A stretch of DNA of 64,000 nt, from positions 1,488,001-1,552,000 of the forward strand of contig CBDAQO010000002.1 of the NCBI GenBank assembly GCA_965199105.1, given 5' to 3'. The position numbers and the translations under genes are program-made. Position 1 is the first letter of the stretch. The number at the start of each line of letters is the position of its first letter. The notes beneath the pieces are model-generated. The model was not told the DNA's origin. It saw only the letters and a list, made by a program, of their open reading frames with translations, and did not search any database. This document shows positions 24,774 through 34,242 of the stretch, piece after piece. Source of the stretch: LMUY01 sp965199105 (GTDB lineage Bacteria > Pseudomonadota > Alphaproteobacteria > Acetobacterales > Acetobacteraceae).

Positions 24774-26413
24774 CAGGCCCAGTGCCACGTGGCGATGTTC
24801 CAGGTGTTGAGCCGCACGTTGATGTTGGGCTGGTAGCCCTGCAGCGCCGACTTGGTGCCCTCCACCTGCGCCGCCTGGTAGATCGGCAGGAACGGAAGGT
24901 CGTCGCGCAGGGTCGCCTGCAGCTCGTGATACACCGCGATGCGCGCGTCCCGGTCCAGCGTGGCGGCGCCCTTCTGCAGCAGCGCGTCCACCTTGGGGTT
25001 GCTGTACTGCATGGTGTTCTGGCCCGAGCCGGTCTTGGCGGAAATCGACGCGCTGCTGAAGTAGTCCGACGCGTCGGGGTCCGGCCCGACCATGAAGTCG
25101 ATGCCCACGATGGCGGTCTCGAAATGCGACTTGATCCAGTAGTCCGCCCACATCACCGCCGGCGGCAGGTTCTTGATCGTCATACCGACGCCGATATCCT
25201 GCCAGTTCTGCTGCAGGAGCTGCTGCACCTGCTCGCGCAGATGGTTGCCGGCGGTGGTGGAGTTGATGAACTCCAGCCGCACCCCGTCCTTCTCGCGGAT
25301 GCCGCCGGCGCCCGGCTTCCAGCCCGCCTGGTCGAGCATCGCCTTGGCCTTGGCCGGGTCGTAGGATTGCTGGGGCAGGTTCGGGTTGAACGCCCAGGAG
25401 GCGGCGGGCAGGTAGGTTTCGGAGGGCTTCGGCAGGCCATAGTACAGCTCGCTGATGATGCTCGCCTTGTCCATGCTGGCGTAGAGCGCCTCGCGCACGG
25501 CGCGGTCCTGGAACTGCGGCTTGCCCAGGTTGAAGTAGAAGTTCTCGATGAAGGCCACCGGCGCCACCACCACGTTGCGGTCCGCCAGCGTCTTGGCTTC
25601 CTGGTAGTGGTCGGCGGAGATGCCCTGCAGGCCGATATAGTCGATGTCGCCGGTGCGGAACTGGGTGTAGAGCACGGTGAGGTCGGGGATGTATTTGTAG
25701 ATCACCCGGTCGAGATAGGGGCCGTCGCCAAAGTATTTGTCGTTTGCCAGCAGGGTGATGTGGTCGCCCGGCACCCGTTCGCCGAACTTGAACGGCCCGG
25801 TGCCGATCGGGTGGGCGGCAAAGCTGGCGCCGGTCGGGTCGGGCTGGCTGCGGGCGTGGGCGGGGACGATGTAGGTCCAGGCCAGGATCGACGAGTAGGG
25901 CGCAAACGGCTTTTCCATGCGCCAGGTGATCTCGGTGGGGGAGACCACCTTGATGTCGCGCACCAGCTCATGGCCGGTGCGGCTGTAGGCGGGGAAGTCC
26001 GGCTGCATGATGGTGTCGAGGGTGAACTTCACGTCGTCGGCGGTGAACGGCGCGCCATCGTGCCAGGTGACGCCGGGTCGCAGCTTGACGGTCCAGGTGA
26101 GGCCGTCGGCGGAGAGCCCACCATTGGCCACCGTCGGCACCTCGGCGGCCAATTGTGGCAGCAGGTTGCCCTTCGGGTCCACGCCCCAGAGCGGGTTGTA
26201 GAGCGCCATGTAGACGCCCTCGTCCACCTCGATATGCGGGCGTAGCGGGTCCATCACGGTGGGCTCCTGCGACAGGCCCACCACCGCCTGGCCACCCTTC
26301 TTGGGCGTGGCTTGCGCGCGGGCGCCGAACAGCGGCAGCGCGCCCGAGGCGGCCGCCAGTTGCATCAGGGTGCGGCGCGGCAGGGCAAGTTTGGATAGGT
26401 GCGGACGGGACAT
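24773..26413 (-). CDS. ABC transporter family 5 solute-binding protein
   Basis: 546 residues of the SBP_bac_5 family. The N-terminal PRRTLMQLAAASGALPLFGARAQA is a twin-arginine-like signal, so the mature protein is periplasmic. Typical features are SQEPTVMDPLRPH, RPGVTWHDGAPFTADDVKFTL and the C-terminal DLPFLPIYQAAQVEG. GGAG precedes ATG 26413. It lies between two DAO-family oxidases and downstream of oppBCDF, so it is the probable binding protein for that transporter. Confidence 0.92.
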   Translation of the reverse strand: MSRPHLSKLALPRRTLMQLAAASGALPLFGARAQATPKKGGQAVVGLSQEPTVMDPLRPHIEVDEGVYMALYNPLWGVDPKGNLLPQLAAEVPTVANGGLSADGLTWTVKLRPGVTWHDGAPFTADDVKFTLDTIMQPDFPAYSRTGHELVRDIKVVSPTEITWRMEKPFAPYSSILAWTYIVPAHARSQPDPTGASFAAHPIGTGPFKFGERVPGDHITLLANDKYFGDGPYLDRVIYKYIPDLTVLYTQFRTGDIDYIGLQGISADHYQEAKTLADRNVVVAPVAFIENFYFNLGKPQFQDRAVREALYASMDKASIISELYYGLPKPSETYLPAASWAFNPNLPQQSYDPAKAKAMLDQAGWKPGAGGIREKDGVRLEFINSTTAGNHLREQVQQLLQQNWQDIGVGMTIKNLPPAVMWADYWIKSHFETAIVGIDFMVGPDPDASDYFSSASISAKTGSGQNTMQYSNPKVDALLQKGAATLDRDARIAVYHELQATLRDDLPFLPIYQAAQVEGTKSALQGYQPNINVRLNTWNIATWHWA

Positions 26414-26454
26414 GGTGGGGGCTCCTCGGTCGTTCTGGCGGGGGTGCTTTGAAG

Positions 26455-27783
26455 TCAGATGCCGGCGTCGATGGTGATGGGGGAGCCGTCGGTGAAGCGG
26501 CTGAAGCGGAACGGCGCGGGGTCCACGAGCGGCGCCGACCCGGTGGCCAGGTCCGCCGCCAGCCGCCCGGCCGCGGGGCCGATGCCGAAGCCGTGCCCCG
26601 AGAAGCCGGTGGCGATCACCAGGCCCGGCACCGAGTCCACCGGGCTGATCACCGGCACGGCGTCGGGCGTGACGTCGATCAGCCCGGCCCATTGCTGCGC
26701 CACGCGGGCGCGCTGGAAGATCGGGAACGCCTTCGCGGCAGCGGCCAGCGCCGGGCCGGTGATGGACGGCACCGCGTCGGGGTCGAGCACGCGGGTGGTC
26801 TCGAACGGGCTCGCCTGGTCCAGCGCCCAGCGCTTGGGGGTGCGGGCTTCGGCGAGGAAGCGGTCGTCCAGGCGCAGGCGCAGGCCGCGGCGGGTGGCAC
26901 GGGCGGCGGGAAGGAACTTGAAGAACAGCCGGAACGTGTCGGGCGTGAGCGGCACCAGGTTGCCGCGGCCGTTGGCGATGGTGTAGCCGCCGTCCAGCCG
27001 CTTGCGGAAGGCGAACTCGCCCAGCCAGGCCGCCGTCTCCGGGCCGCCCTCGAGCGGTTCGGTGCGCACCACGGAGGAGCGCACCTTGAGCTGCGGCAGG
27101 CCCACGCCAAGGCTGCCACAGAACAGGCGGGACCAGGCGCCGCTGGCCAGGATCACGCTGTCACAGGCGATCCGCCCGCGTTCGGTCACCACGGCTGCGA
27201 CCCGGCCGCCCGCCATGTCCAACCCGCGGACGGCGCATTGGGTCAGGATGGTGGCGCCGAGGCGGCGGGCGGCCAGCGCGATGGCGGGGGCGGCCTTCTG
27301 CGGCTCGGCGCGGCCATCGGTCGGCGTATACATGGCACTACGGTAGGTCTTGGCGGCGCCGGGCAGTTGGGCGGCCAGCTCCTCGCCCTCGATCACCCTC
27401 GTGCCGACCTGGTACGGGCGCGCCCGCTCCACCCAGGCCTCGTGCCGCGCCTGGTCGGCCTCGTTCTCCGCCACGTAGAGCACGCCGCATTGGCGAAACC
27501 CGGTTTCGCCCTCCACCCGATGGTTCATGTCCTCCCACATGCGCAGCGCCTCGATGATCAGCGGCATCTCGCGCTCGTCGCGGTTGGTCTTGCGGCACCA
27601 GCCCCAGTTGCGGCTGGACTGCTCGCCGCCGACCTCGCCCTTTTCGCACAGCGTCACCTCCAAGCCCGCCTCTGCCAACGCCAGGGCGGCCGAGACACCG
27701 ATGATGCCGCCGCCGATCACCACCACGCCGGTGCGGGCTGGCACGGTGGTGTCGCTGGCGACGGGGTCGAGTTTGGGGCCCAA
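26455..27783 (-). CDS. FAD-dependent amino acid/amine oxidoreductase (DAO family), first copy
   Basis: 442 residues: VVVIGGGIIGVSAALALAEAG dinucleotide fold near residue 20, the EQSSRNWGWCRKTNRDERE segment common to oxidases next to peptide/opine transporters, and the C-terminal ATGFSGHGFGIGPAAGR FAD motif. TTG start at 27783, six bases after GGAGA; the ORF has no ATG nearby. It is related to, but clearly diverged from, the oxidase at 23580. Probably deaminates or demethylates the compound taken up by the adjacent transporter. Confidence 0.88.
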   Translation of the reverse strand: MGPKLDPVASDTTVPARTGVVVIGGGIIGVSAALALAEAGLEVTLCEKGEVGGEQSSRNWGWCRKTNRDEREMPLIIEALRMWEDMNHRVEGETGFRQCGVLYVAENEADQARHEAWVERARPYQVGTRVIEGEELAAQLPGAAKTYRSAMYTPTDGRAEPQKAAPAIALAARRLGATILTQCAVRGLDMAGGRVAAVVTERGRIACDSVILASGAWSRLFCGSLGVGLPQLKVRSSVVRTEPLEGGPETAAWLGEFAFRKRLDGGYTIANGRGNLVPLTPDTFRLFFKFLPAARATRRGLRLRLDDRFLAEARTPKRWALDQASPFETTRVLDPDAVPSITGPALAAAAKAFPIFQRARVAQQWAGLIDVTPDAVPVISPVDSVPGLVIATGFSGHGFGIGPAAGRLAADLATGSAPLVDPAPFRFSRFTDGSPITIDAGI

Positions 27784-27793
27784 TTGGGTTCTC

Positions 27794-27812
27794 CTAGAGC
27801 GTGATCGTTGCA
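27794..27812. repeat. CTAG-bounded repeat fragment, copy 3a
   Basis: CTAGAGCGTGATCGTTGC between an oxidase start (27783) and the terminator at 27844. It matches the first half of the other CTAGAGC(A/G)TGA elements. The closing partner is not obvious, so this is probably a decayed half copy. Confidence 0.5.
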
Positions 27813-27843
27813 GGCGGCATCGGCGGAAACGTGGATCGCGCGA

Positions 27844-27895
27844 TCAAAAAAAGTGTTAGAGCGTGTTCGGTGCTGCTGTTTGCGCCGAACATGCT

Positions 27896-27898
<3 letters not shown>
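27844..27898 (-). terminator. Rho-independent terminator after oppF, built from a palindromic repeat
   Basis: Arms TAGAGCGTGTTCGG (27857-27870) and CCGAACATGCTCTA (27885-27898) pair over 14 bases with one G-T wobble and a 14-base loop. On the minus strand the hairpin is followed by ACAC and seven T residues. The oppF stop codon TAG (27898-27896) is the first part of the stem. The flanking sequence (TAGAGCGTG, CATGCTCTAG) is that of the dispersed CTAG repeat. Confidence 0.8.
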
Positions 27899-28927
<1,029 letters not shown>

Positions 28928-28950
28928 GCCAGCCCCCACGCCCGCCGGAA

Positions 28951-28985
28951 AAAGCCTTTTCCCCCTGGGAGGGGGAGCAATGGAG
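28951..28985. repeat. GC-rich REP-like palindrome, copy 2
   Basis: Arms TCCCCC (28960-28965) and GGGGGA (28971-28976) around TGGGA, with the AAAGCCTTTT side sequence seen next to other copies (19820, 63578). It lies between oppD and oppF. It is shorter and less perfect than the copies at 19788 and 46724. Confidence 0.6.
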
Positions 28986-29003
28986 GGAGGCATGGTGTGC
29001 GCA

Positions 29004-30008
29004 TCATGCTGCTAGCTCCCGCCAGCGGGCGCAGCGGACGCGGTGGGCGGGGGCGGCTTGCTCCAGCGCGGGGCGCGCCGCCTCGCAGGGGTCGGGCCGG
29101 GCGTGGCCGCAGCGCGGGTGGAAGGTGCAGCCGGCGGGGCGATGCAGTGGGTCGGGCACGTTGCCAGGCACGCCGGCCAGCCGCTCGCCGCGGCGCAACA
29201 CCGCGTCCAGCCGCGGCACCGATCGCACCAGCCCGGCGGTGTAGGGCATGCGCGGCCGGCGCAGCACGGTGGCGACCGGCGCGTCCTCCACCACCTGCCC
29301 GGCATACATCACCAGCACCCGGCTCGCGATCTCCGCCACCACGCCGAGATTGTGGGTGATGAAGACCACTGCCATGCCGGTTTCCGCCTGCAAGCGCCGC
29401 AGCAGGTCGAGGATTTGCGCCTGCACCGTCACGTCCAGCGCCGTGGTCGGCTCATCGGCGATAAGCAGCCGGGGGCGGCAGGCGACGGCGGCGGCGATCA
29501 TCACGCGCTGCCGCATGCCGCCGGAAAGCTCGTGCGGGAACGCCGCCGCGCGCCGGGCCGGCTCGGAGATGCCCACCAGGTCCAGCAGCTCCACCGCGCG
29601 CCGCCGGGCCGCCTGAGGGCTAATTCGCTCGTGCCGGAGCAGCGCCTCCGCCACTTGGCGCCCGACCTGGTGCACCGGGTTGAGCGAGGTCAGCGGCTCC
29701 TGGAAGATCATCCCGATGGCACGCCCGCGCACGTCGCGCATCGCCGCCTCAGGCAGCGCCAGCAGGTCCCCCGCGCCCGCCAGCATGGCCCGGCCGGTGA
29801 CGCGGCAGCCTGGCGAGCCGCCCAGCAGCCGCATCAGCGCCAGCGCGGTCACGCTCTTGCCCGAGCTCGACTCGCCCACGATGGCCAGCGTCTCGCCCGC
29901 GTCCAGCGTAAACGACACGCCCTCCACCGCGCCCACCACACCGCCCTCGCCATGGAAGCGCACCGACAAGTCGTCCACCTCCAGCACCCGCGACGGACCC
30001 GGCGTCAT
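29004..30008 (-). CDS. oppD: Oligopeptide/dipeptide ABC transporter ATP-binding protein (OppD type)
   Basis: 334 residues. Walker A GESSSGKSV, Q loop FQEPLTSLNPVHQVG, signature SGGMRQRVMIAAAV, and Walker B LLIADEPTTALDVTVQ. The C-terminal cysteine motif (CTFHPRCGHARPDPC) marks the Opp/Dpp subfamily. The Walker A has Ser where Gly is common (GESSSGKS), which is tolerated in some family members. It overlaps the upstream permease gene by 4 bases. Confidence 0.93.
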   Translation of the reverse strand: MTPGPSRVLEVDDLSVRFHGEGGVVGAVEGVSFTLDAGETLAIVGESSSGKSVTALALMRLLGGSPGCRVTGRAMLAGAGDLLALPEAAMRDVRGRAIGMIFQEPLTSLNPVHQVGRQVAEALLRHERISPQAARRRAVELLDLVGISEPARRAAAFPHELSGGMRQRVMIAAAVACRPRLLIADEPTTALDVTVQAQILDLLRRLQAETGMAVVFITHNLGVVAEIASRVLVMYAGQVVEDAPVATVLRRPRMPYTAGLVRSVPRLDAVLRRGERLAGVPGNVPDPLHRPAGCTFHPRCGHARPDPCEAARPALEQAAPAHRVRCARWRELAA

Positions 30009-30895
30009 CGCTGCAGGTCCAGGCGCGGGTCCAGCGCGTCACGCAGTCCGTCGCCGGCGAAGTTGAAGCCGGTCACCGCCAGCGTGATCACCGCGCCGGG
30101 CAGCAGCGCCAGCCAGGGCGCCGAGGTGAGGTATTCCTGGGCGTTGTTCAGCATGTTGCCCCAGGACGGCGTCGGCGGCTGGATGCCGTAGCCGAGGTAG
30201 CTGACGTAGGATTCGAGCAGGATGGCGCGCGCCACGTTCAGCGTCGCGGCGACCACGATGGGGGCGGCGATGTTGGGCAGCAGCTCGGTGAACATCAGGT
30301 AGGAGTCGCGCGCCCCGATCGCCTCCACCGCCACCGCAAAGTCGCTATGGCGCAGGCTGCGCACCTGGCCCTCCACCACGCGGGCGACCTCCATCCAGGA
30401 GGTTAGCGCCACGATCAGCGTGATGGTGAGCACGCCGGGGCTGACCAGCGCCGCCAAAGTGAGCAGCAGGAAGATGGACGGGAAGCACAGCACCGCGTCC
30501 ACCAGCCGCATCAGCACCGCGCCCACGGTGCCGCCGTAGAACCCCGCGAGCATGCCCACCACCACGCCTACCGCGGTGCTGATCGCCATGGCGCAGAACC
30601 CGACGGTGAGCGAAATCCGCCCCGCCAGCAGCAGCCGCACCAGCATGTCGCGCCCCAACTGGTCACTGCCGAGCCAATGCGGCCCGGCCAGCGGCGGCTG
30701 GAAGCGGTGGCGCAGGTCGATGGTGAGCGGGCCATACGGCAGCAGCATGGGCCCCACGATGCAGGCCAGCACCAGCAGCAGCACCGCAGCGACGCCGAAC
30801 GCCGCCAGCCGGTGGCGCAGGAACCGCCGCAGCGCGCGCCGGCGTGGTGGCTGGGCGGCCTGCGGCACGGCGCCGGCCAGCGTGGTGGCGCTCAC
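30005..30895 (-). CDS. oppC: ABC transporter permease (OppC/DppC type)
   Basis: 296 residues with about six membrane helices. The OppC N-terminal domain precedes HWLGSDQLGRDMLVRLL, the standard signature, and the EAA loop reads VEAIGARDSYLMFTELLPNIAAPIV. GTG start at 30895 overlapping the oppB stop (GTGA). It forms the channel with OppB in the inner membrane. Confidence 0.93.
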   Translation of the reverse strand: MSATTLAGAVPQAAQPPRRRALRRFLRHRLAAFGVAAVLLLVLACIVGPMLLPYGPLTIDLRHRFQPPLAGPHWLGSDQLGRDMLVRLLLAGRISLTVGFCAMAISTAVGVVVGMLAGFYGGTVGAVLMRLVDAVLCFPSIFLLLTLAALVSPGVLTITLIVALTSWMEVARVVEGQVRSLRHSDFAVAVEAIGARDSYLMFTELLPNIAAPIVVAATLNVARAILLESYVSYLGYGIQPPTPSWGNMLNNAQEYLTSAPWLALLPGAVITLAVTGFNFAGDGLRDALDPRLDLQR

Positions 30896-31842
30896 CGCAG
30901 GCTGATCCGCGGGTCAGCCACCACATACAGCAGGTCTGCCAGCAGGTTGCCGATCAGCACCAGGATGGCCGAGAACAACAGCAGCCCCATCACCATGGGG
31001 TAGTCCCGATAGCCGATGGAGTCGAGGAACAGCCGCCCCATCCCCGGCCATGTGAACACCGTCTCGGTCACCAGTGCGCCGCCCAGCAGCGTCGGCACCT
31101 GCAGCCCAGCCAGGGTGATCATCGGCAGCAGCGCGTTGCGCAGGGCGTGGTGCACCAGCACCGTGCGCGCGGCGAGGCCCTTGGCGCGCGCGGTGCGGAT
31201 GTAGTCCTGGTTGATCACCTCGAGCATTGACGCGCGCATGTAGCGGCTCCAGGTCGCCACCGTGACGAGCGTCAATACCAGGCAGGGCAGGATGAGGTGG
31301 CGCAACGCGTCCAGCAGCGAGCCGGCGCCGGGGGTGCCGATGTTGCCCGCCGGCAGCCAGCCGAGCCGCACCGAGAACAGGAAGATCACCACCAGGCCGA
31401 ACCAGAAGGTGGGGATAGACAGCGCCACCATGGCGCCGATGGTGGCCAGGTAGTCGGCCAGCGAGTAGCGCCGGATCGCCCCCAGCACGCCCACCCAGGT
31501 TCCGATCAGCACCGCGAGCAGGGTGGAGGACAGCATCAGCTCCAGCGTGGCGCCGACATGGGAGAAGATGATCGCGAGCACCGGCTGCTGGTCGCGATAG
31601 GAGTGCCCCCAATCGCCGGTGAGCAGATGGCCCGCCCACAGCCCGTATTGCAGCGGCAGCGGCTGGTCGAGCCCCATCTGGTGCGCGATCCGGTTCAGCG
31701 CCTCCTGCGACATGCCCGGCGTGAGGGCAAACTGCGCCAGCGGGCCGCCGGGTGCGAGGTGCACGAGGGCAAAGCCGATCAAGCTGACGAGCACCAGCAG
31801 CAGGAGGCTCTGGCCGAGGCGGCGGAGGAGGAAGCGGATCAA
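30892..31842 (-). CDS. oppB: ABC transporter permease (OppB/DppB type)
   Basis: 316 residues, six predicted membrane helices. N-terminal FLLRRLGQSLLLLVLVSLIGF and HLAPGGP are typical of OppB, and the EAA loop reads RTARAKGLAARTVLVHHALRNALLP. The start is TTG at 31842; no better start is in frame. It is the first gene of the oppBCDF block and, with OppC, forms the pore. Upstream (31843-31928) I see no clear promoter, only a palindromic repeat beginning at 31915. Confidence 0.92.
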   Translation of the reverse strand: MIRFLLRRLGQSLLLLVLVSLIGFALVHLAPGGPLAQFALTPGMSQEALNRIAHQMGLDQPLPLQYGLWAGHLLTGDWGHSYRDQQPVLAIIFSHVGATLELMLSSTLLAVLIGTWVGVLGAIRRYSLADYLATIGAMVALSIPTFWFGLVVIFLFSVRLGWLPAGNIGTPGAGSLLDALRHLILPCLVLTLVTVATWSRYMRASMLEVINQDYIRTARAKGLAARTVLVHHALRNALLPMITLAGLQVPTLLGGALVTETVFTWPGMGRLFLDSIGYRDYPMVMGLLLFSAILVLIGNLLADLLYVVADPRISLR

Positions 31843-31914
31843 CGTGCGTATTCACCCGTGGCGTGGAGGTTCTTCAATCAAGAACCATGCCATCAGTAAC
31901 GTGCCGGCCAAGAC

Positions 31915-31957
31915 CATGATCTCTTCGATCATGCTCTGCTTGACTCAGAAAAGAGTC
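31915..31957. repeat. Palindromic repeat, copy 4
   Basis: CATGATC (31915-31921) and GATCATG (31927-31933) pair around a 5-base loop, followed by CTCTGCTTGACTCAGAAAA then GAGTC (a GACTC/GAGTC hairpin). The second block matches copy 2 at 21177-21200. The stop codon of the small ORF at 31929 lies inside it. Confidence 0.7.
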
Positions 31958-32117
31958 TCGCCCAATCACATGCAGGATCAAACACATACTCACGCCGTAG
32001 CTTGCGCGCCTCGGCGGCAAACTTGTCGCTTTCAGCCTGTCGTCGGTGCGTGGCGGCGATTGCGCGATCAATCCGCGCGAGCTGTTCGTGCAGATCAAGG
32101 TTGGGTGTCGCGCTCAT
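31929..32117 (-). CDS. Hypothetical 62-residue protein, C-terminus inside a repeat
   Basis: MSATPNLDLHEQLARIDRAI opens a charged, probably coiled-coil helix (ATHRRQAESDKFAAEARKLRREY). Comparable small proteins in alphaproteobacteria often carry a following membrane helix. Here the last few residues (SESSRA) and the stop are encoded by palindromic repeat copy 4, so the gene may have been shortened when the repeat arrived. I recognise no function. Confidence 0.45.
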   Translation of the reverse strand: MSATPNLDLHEQLARIDRAIAATHRRQAESDKFAAEARKLRREYVFDPACDWARLFSESSRA

Positions 32118-32133
32118 GTGGCTGCGATAACGC

Positions 32134-32457
32134 CTACCCCTTGCCGCCCCAACTCGCCCCGCTGAACACCATCTGGTCCTTGTTGTCGCGCATCAGCATG
32201 CCGAACCCCGGGATCGTCTCGAAGCTCAGCCCCTGCGGCAGGCCCTCCGCGTCCGGCTGCACCGCGGCGTAGGCGGCGCTGGCGAACTTCTCCCACTTGC
32301 CGGCCGGCTTCTTCACCTCCACCGCCACTACCGTCGCCTTCAGCACCATCCGCACGATCGCCTCCTTGCGGGACGACGGCTTGGTCAGGCTCGGATGGCC
32401 CGCGATCATCTGCCAGCCATTGGCCAGCGCCCAGTCGGTCAGTTCCTGCTTGGTCAT
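32134..32457 (-). CDS. Hypothetical protein co-encoded with recN
   Basis: 107 residues starting MTKQELTDWALANGWQMIAG at an ATG that overlaps the recN stop (ATGA). The N-terminal 45 residues resemble a small winged/helix-turn-helix-like module (ELTDWALANGW, SRKEAIVRMVLKATVVAVEV). The C-terminal part (EGLPQGLSFETIPGFGMLMR) is conserved-looking but unfamiliar. In many alphaproteobacteria ligA follows recN; here this gene takes that place. Function unknown. Confidence 0.7.
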   Translation of the reverse strand: MTKQELTDWALANGWQMIAGHPSLTKPSSRKEAIVRMVLKATVVAVEVKKPAGKWEKFASAAYAAVQPDAEGLPQGLSFETIPGFGMLMRDNKDQMVFSGASWGGKG

Positions 32458-34136
32458 GCTGCGTTCGCCCCCAACAAACTGTCCGCCGCCGCCCGCGCCG
32501 CCTCGGTCACCGTCTCGCCGGCCAGCATGCGGGCGATCTCCTCGCGCCGGGCCGCCCCCGTGAGCGGCGCCACCTCGGTGCGCACCCGCCCGGTGCGGAC
32601 CTGCTTGGCCACGCGCAGATGCGCCGCCCCGCGCGCCGCCACCTGCGGGCTGTGCGTCACCACCAGAACCTGCACGTCCGCGGCCACCCGCGCCAGCCGG
32701 TCCCCCACCGCCGCGGCCGTGGCGCCGCCGACGCCCGAATCCACCTCGTCGAACACCAGCGTGGGCACCGCGGAGCCTGCCGACAGCACCACCTTCAGCG
32801 CCAGCATCAGCCGCGACAGCTCGCCACCGGACGCGACCCGGTCCAGCGCGCCGGGCGTCTGCCCCGGGTTGGTGGCGATCAAGAAGCGCACCTGGTCGGC
32901 GCCGGCCGCGCCCCATTTCGCCTCCTCCGTCGCCGTCACCTCGACGAAGAAGCGCGCCCGGTCGAGCTTGAGCGGCGGCAGCTCCTGCATCGCGGCCTGG
33001 GCCAGGCGGGCGGCGGCGGCGCGCCGGCTTGCGGACAACGCCTGCGCGGCGTCCTGGTAGCGCTGCCGGGCCGCCGTCGCCGCGGCTTCCAGCTCGGCCA
33101 GCGCGGCCGTCCCGGTGTCCAGCGCCTCGAGCCGGGCGAGCAGCGTGGCCAGCAGCCCCGGCAGCTCAACCGGCGTCACCCCGTGCTTGCGGGCGGCGGC
33201 GCGCAGGGCGAACAGGCGCTCCTCGGCGCGCTCCAACTGGCGCGGATCATCGTCGGCCGCGTCCGCCAAGCGCCCGAGCAGCATCTCCGCCTCGGCCAGC
33301 GCCTCCTCCGCCCGGTCCAGCGCGGCGAGGGCAGGGGCCGCCGGGTCGGACTGGCCGGCCGGGATGCGCTGCAACGCGCGGGCGGCGGCGCGCAGCGCGG
33401 CGGCTGGCCCGGGGCTGCGGCGGTCGCGCGGGGCGATCTCCGCCATGGCCAGGGCGATCGCTTCGGCGCGGCGCTCCCCCTGTTGCAGCGACTGCCGCTG
33501 GGTCGCCAGGCGGTCTTCCTCGCCCTCCTCCGGTCCCAGCGCCTGCAGCTCGGCCGCGGCGTGGCGCAGCCAATCCTCCTCCCGCGCCGCGTCCGCCAAG
33601 GCCTGTCGCGCCGCCTCGAGCCCGCCTTTCGCCTCGCGCCAGGCGGACCAGGCGGACGCCACCGCCGCACCCAGCCGGGTATGGCGAGCGAACGCGTCCA
33701 GCAGTGCGGCGTGGCCCGCCGGGTCGGCCAGGCCCATCTGCTCGTGCTGGCCCTGCACCTCGACCAGCATGGCGCCCGCGCGGCGCAGCAGCCCGACGCT
33801 GACCGGCTGGTCGTTCACCGTCGCGCGGGAGCGGCCGTCTTTGCCCACCACCCGGCGCAGCACCACCTCGTCCTCCAGGTCCACCCCCTGTTCGGCCAGC
33901 AGGGCCAAGGCGGGGTGGCCCGGCGGTGGGCTGAAACACGCCGCCACGCTAGCCTGCTCGGCGCCGTCGCGCACCAGCCCCTGGTCGGCCCGCGCCCCCA
34001 GCGCCAGGCCCAGGCTGTCGAGCAGGATGGACTTGCCGGCACCCGTCTCGCCGGTGAGCACGGTCAGCCCGGGGCCGAATGGCAGGTCCAGCCGCTCGAT
34101 CAGCACCACGTCACGGATGGAGAGCGCCGTCAGCAT
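32454..34136 (-). CDS. recN: DNA repair protein RecN
   Basis: 560 residues, SMC-like ATPase used in double-strand break repair. Walker A LTGETGAGKSILLDSLGLALG at residue 30, a long coiled coil (about 150-380, ALAELEAAATAARQRYQ), signature ASGGELSRLMLALK, Walker B PTLVFDEVDSGVGG, and VVTHSPQVAARG. It is 106 bases downstream of bamD, the usual alphaproteobacterial dcw-distal order. Its stop overlaps the next small gene (ATGA). Confidence 0.96.
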   Translation of the reverse strand: MLTALSIRDVVLIERLDLPFGPGLTVLTGETGAGKSILLDSLGLALGARADQGLVRDGAEQASVAACFSPPPGHPALALLAEQGVDLEDEVVLRRVVGKDGRSRATVNDQPVSVGLLRRAGAMLVEVQGQHEQMGLADPAGHAALLDAFARHTRLGAAVASAWSAWREAKGGLEAARQALADAAREEDWLRHAAAELQALGPEEGEEDRLATQRQSLQQGERRAEAIALAMAEIAPRDRRSPGPAAALRAAARALQRIPAGQSDPAAPALAALDRAEEALAEAEMLLGRLADAADDDPRQLERAEERLFALRAAARKHGVTPVELPGLLATLLARLEALDTGTAALAELEAAATAARQRYQDAAQALSASRRAAAARLAQAAMQELPPLKLDRARFFVEVTATEEAKWGAAGADQVRFLIATNPGQTPGALDRVASGGELSRLMLALKVVLSAGSAVPTLVFDEVDSGVGGATAAAVGDRLARVAADVQVLVVTHSPQVAARGAAHLRVAKQVRTGRVRTEVAPLTGAARREEIARMLAGETVTEAARAAADSLLGANAA

Positions 34137-34242
34137 GCCGATCGCCTGATCGGTTCAGGTCGAGCCGACCTGAGCCAAAGCGAACCGGTCATGGTCTGGC
34201 GCCGGCGCCCTGCCGCGGCCGCGTGGCTGCTGCGGCCGGCGC

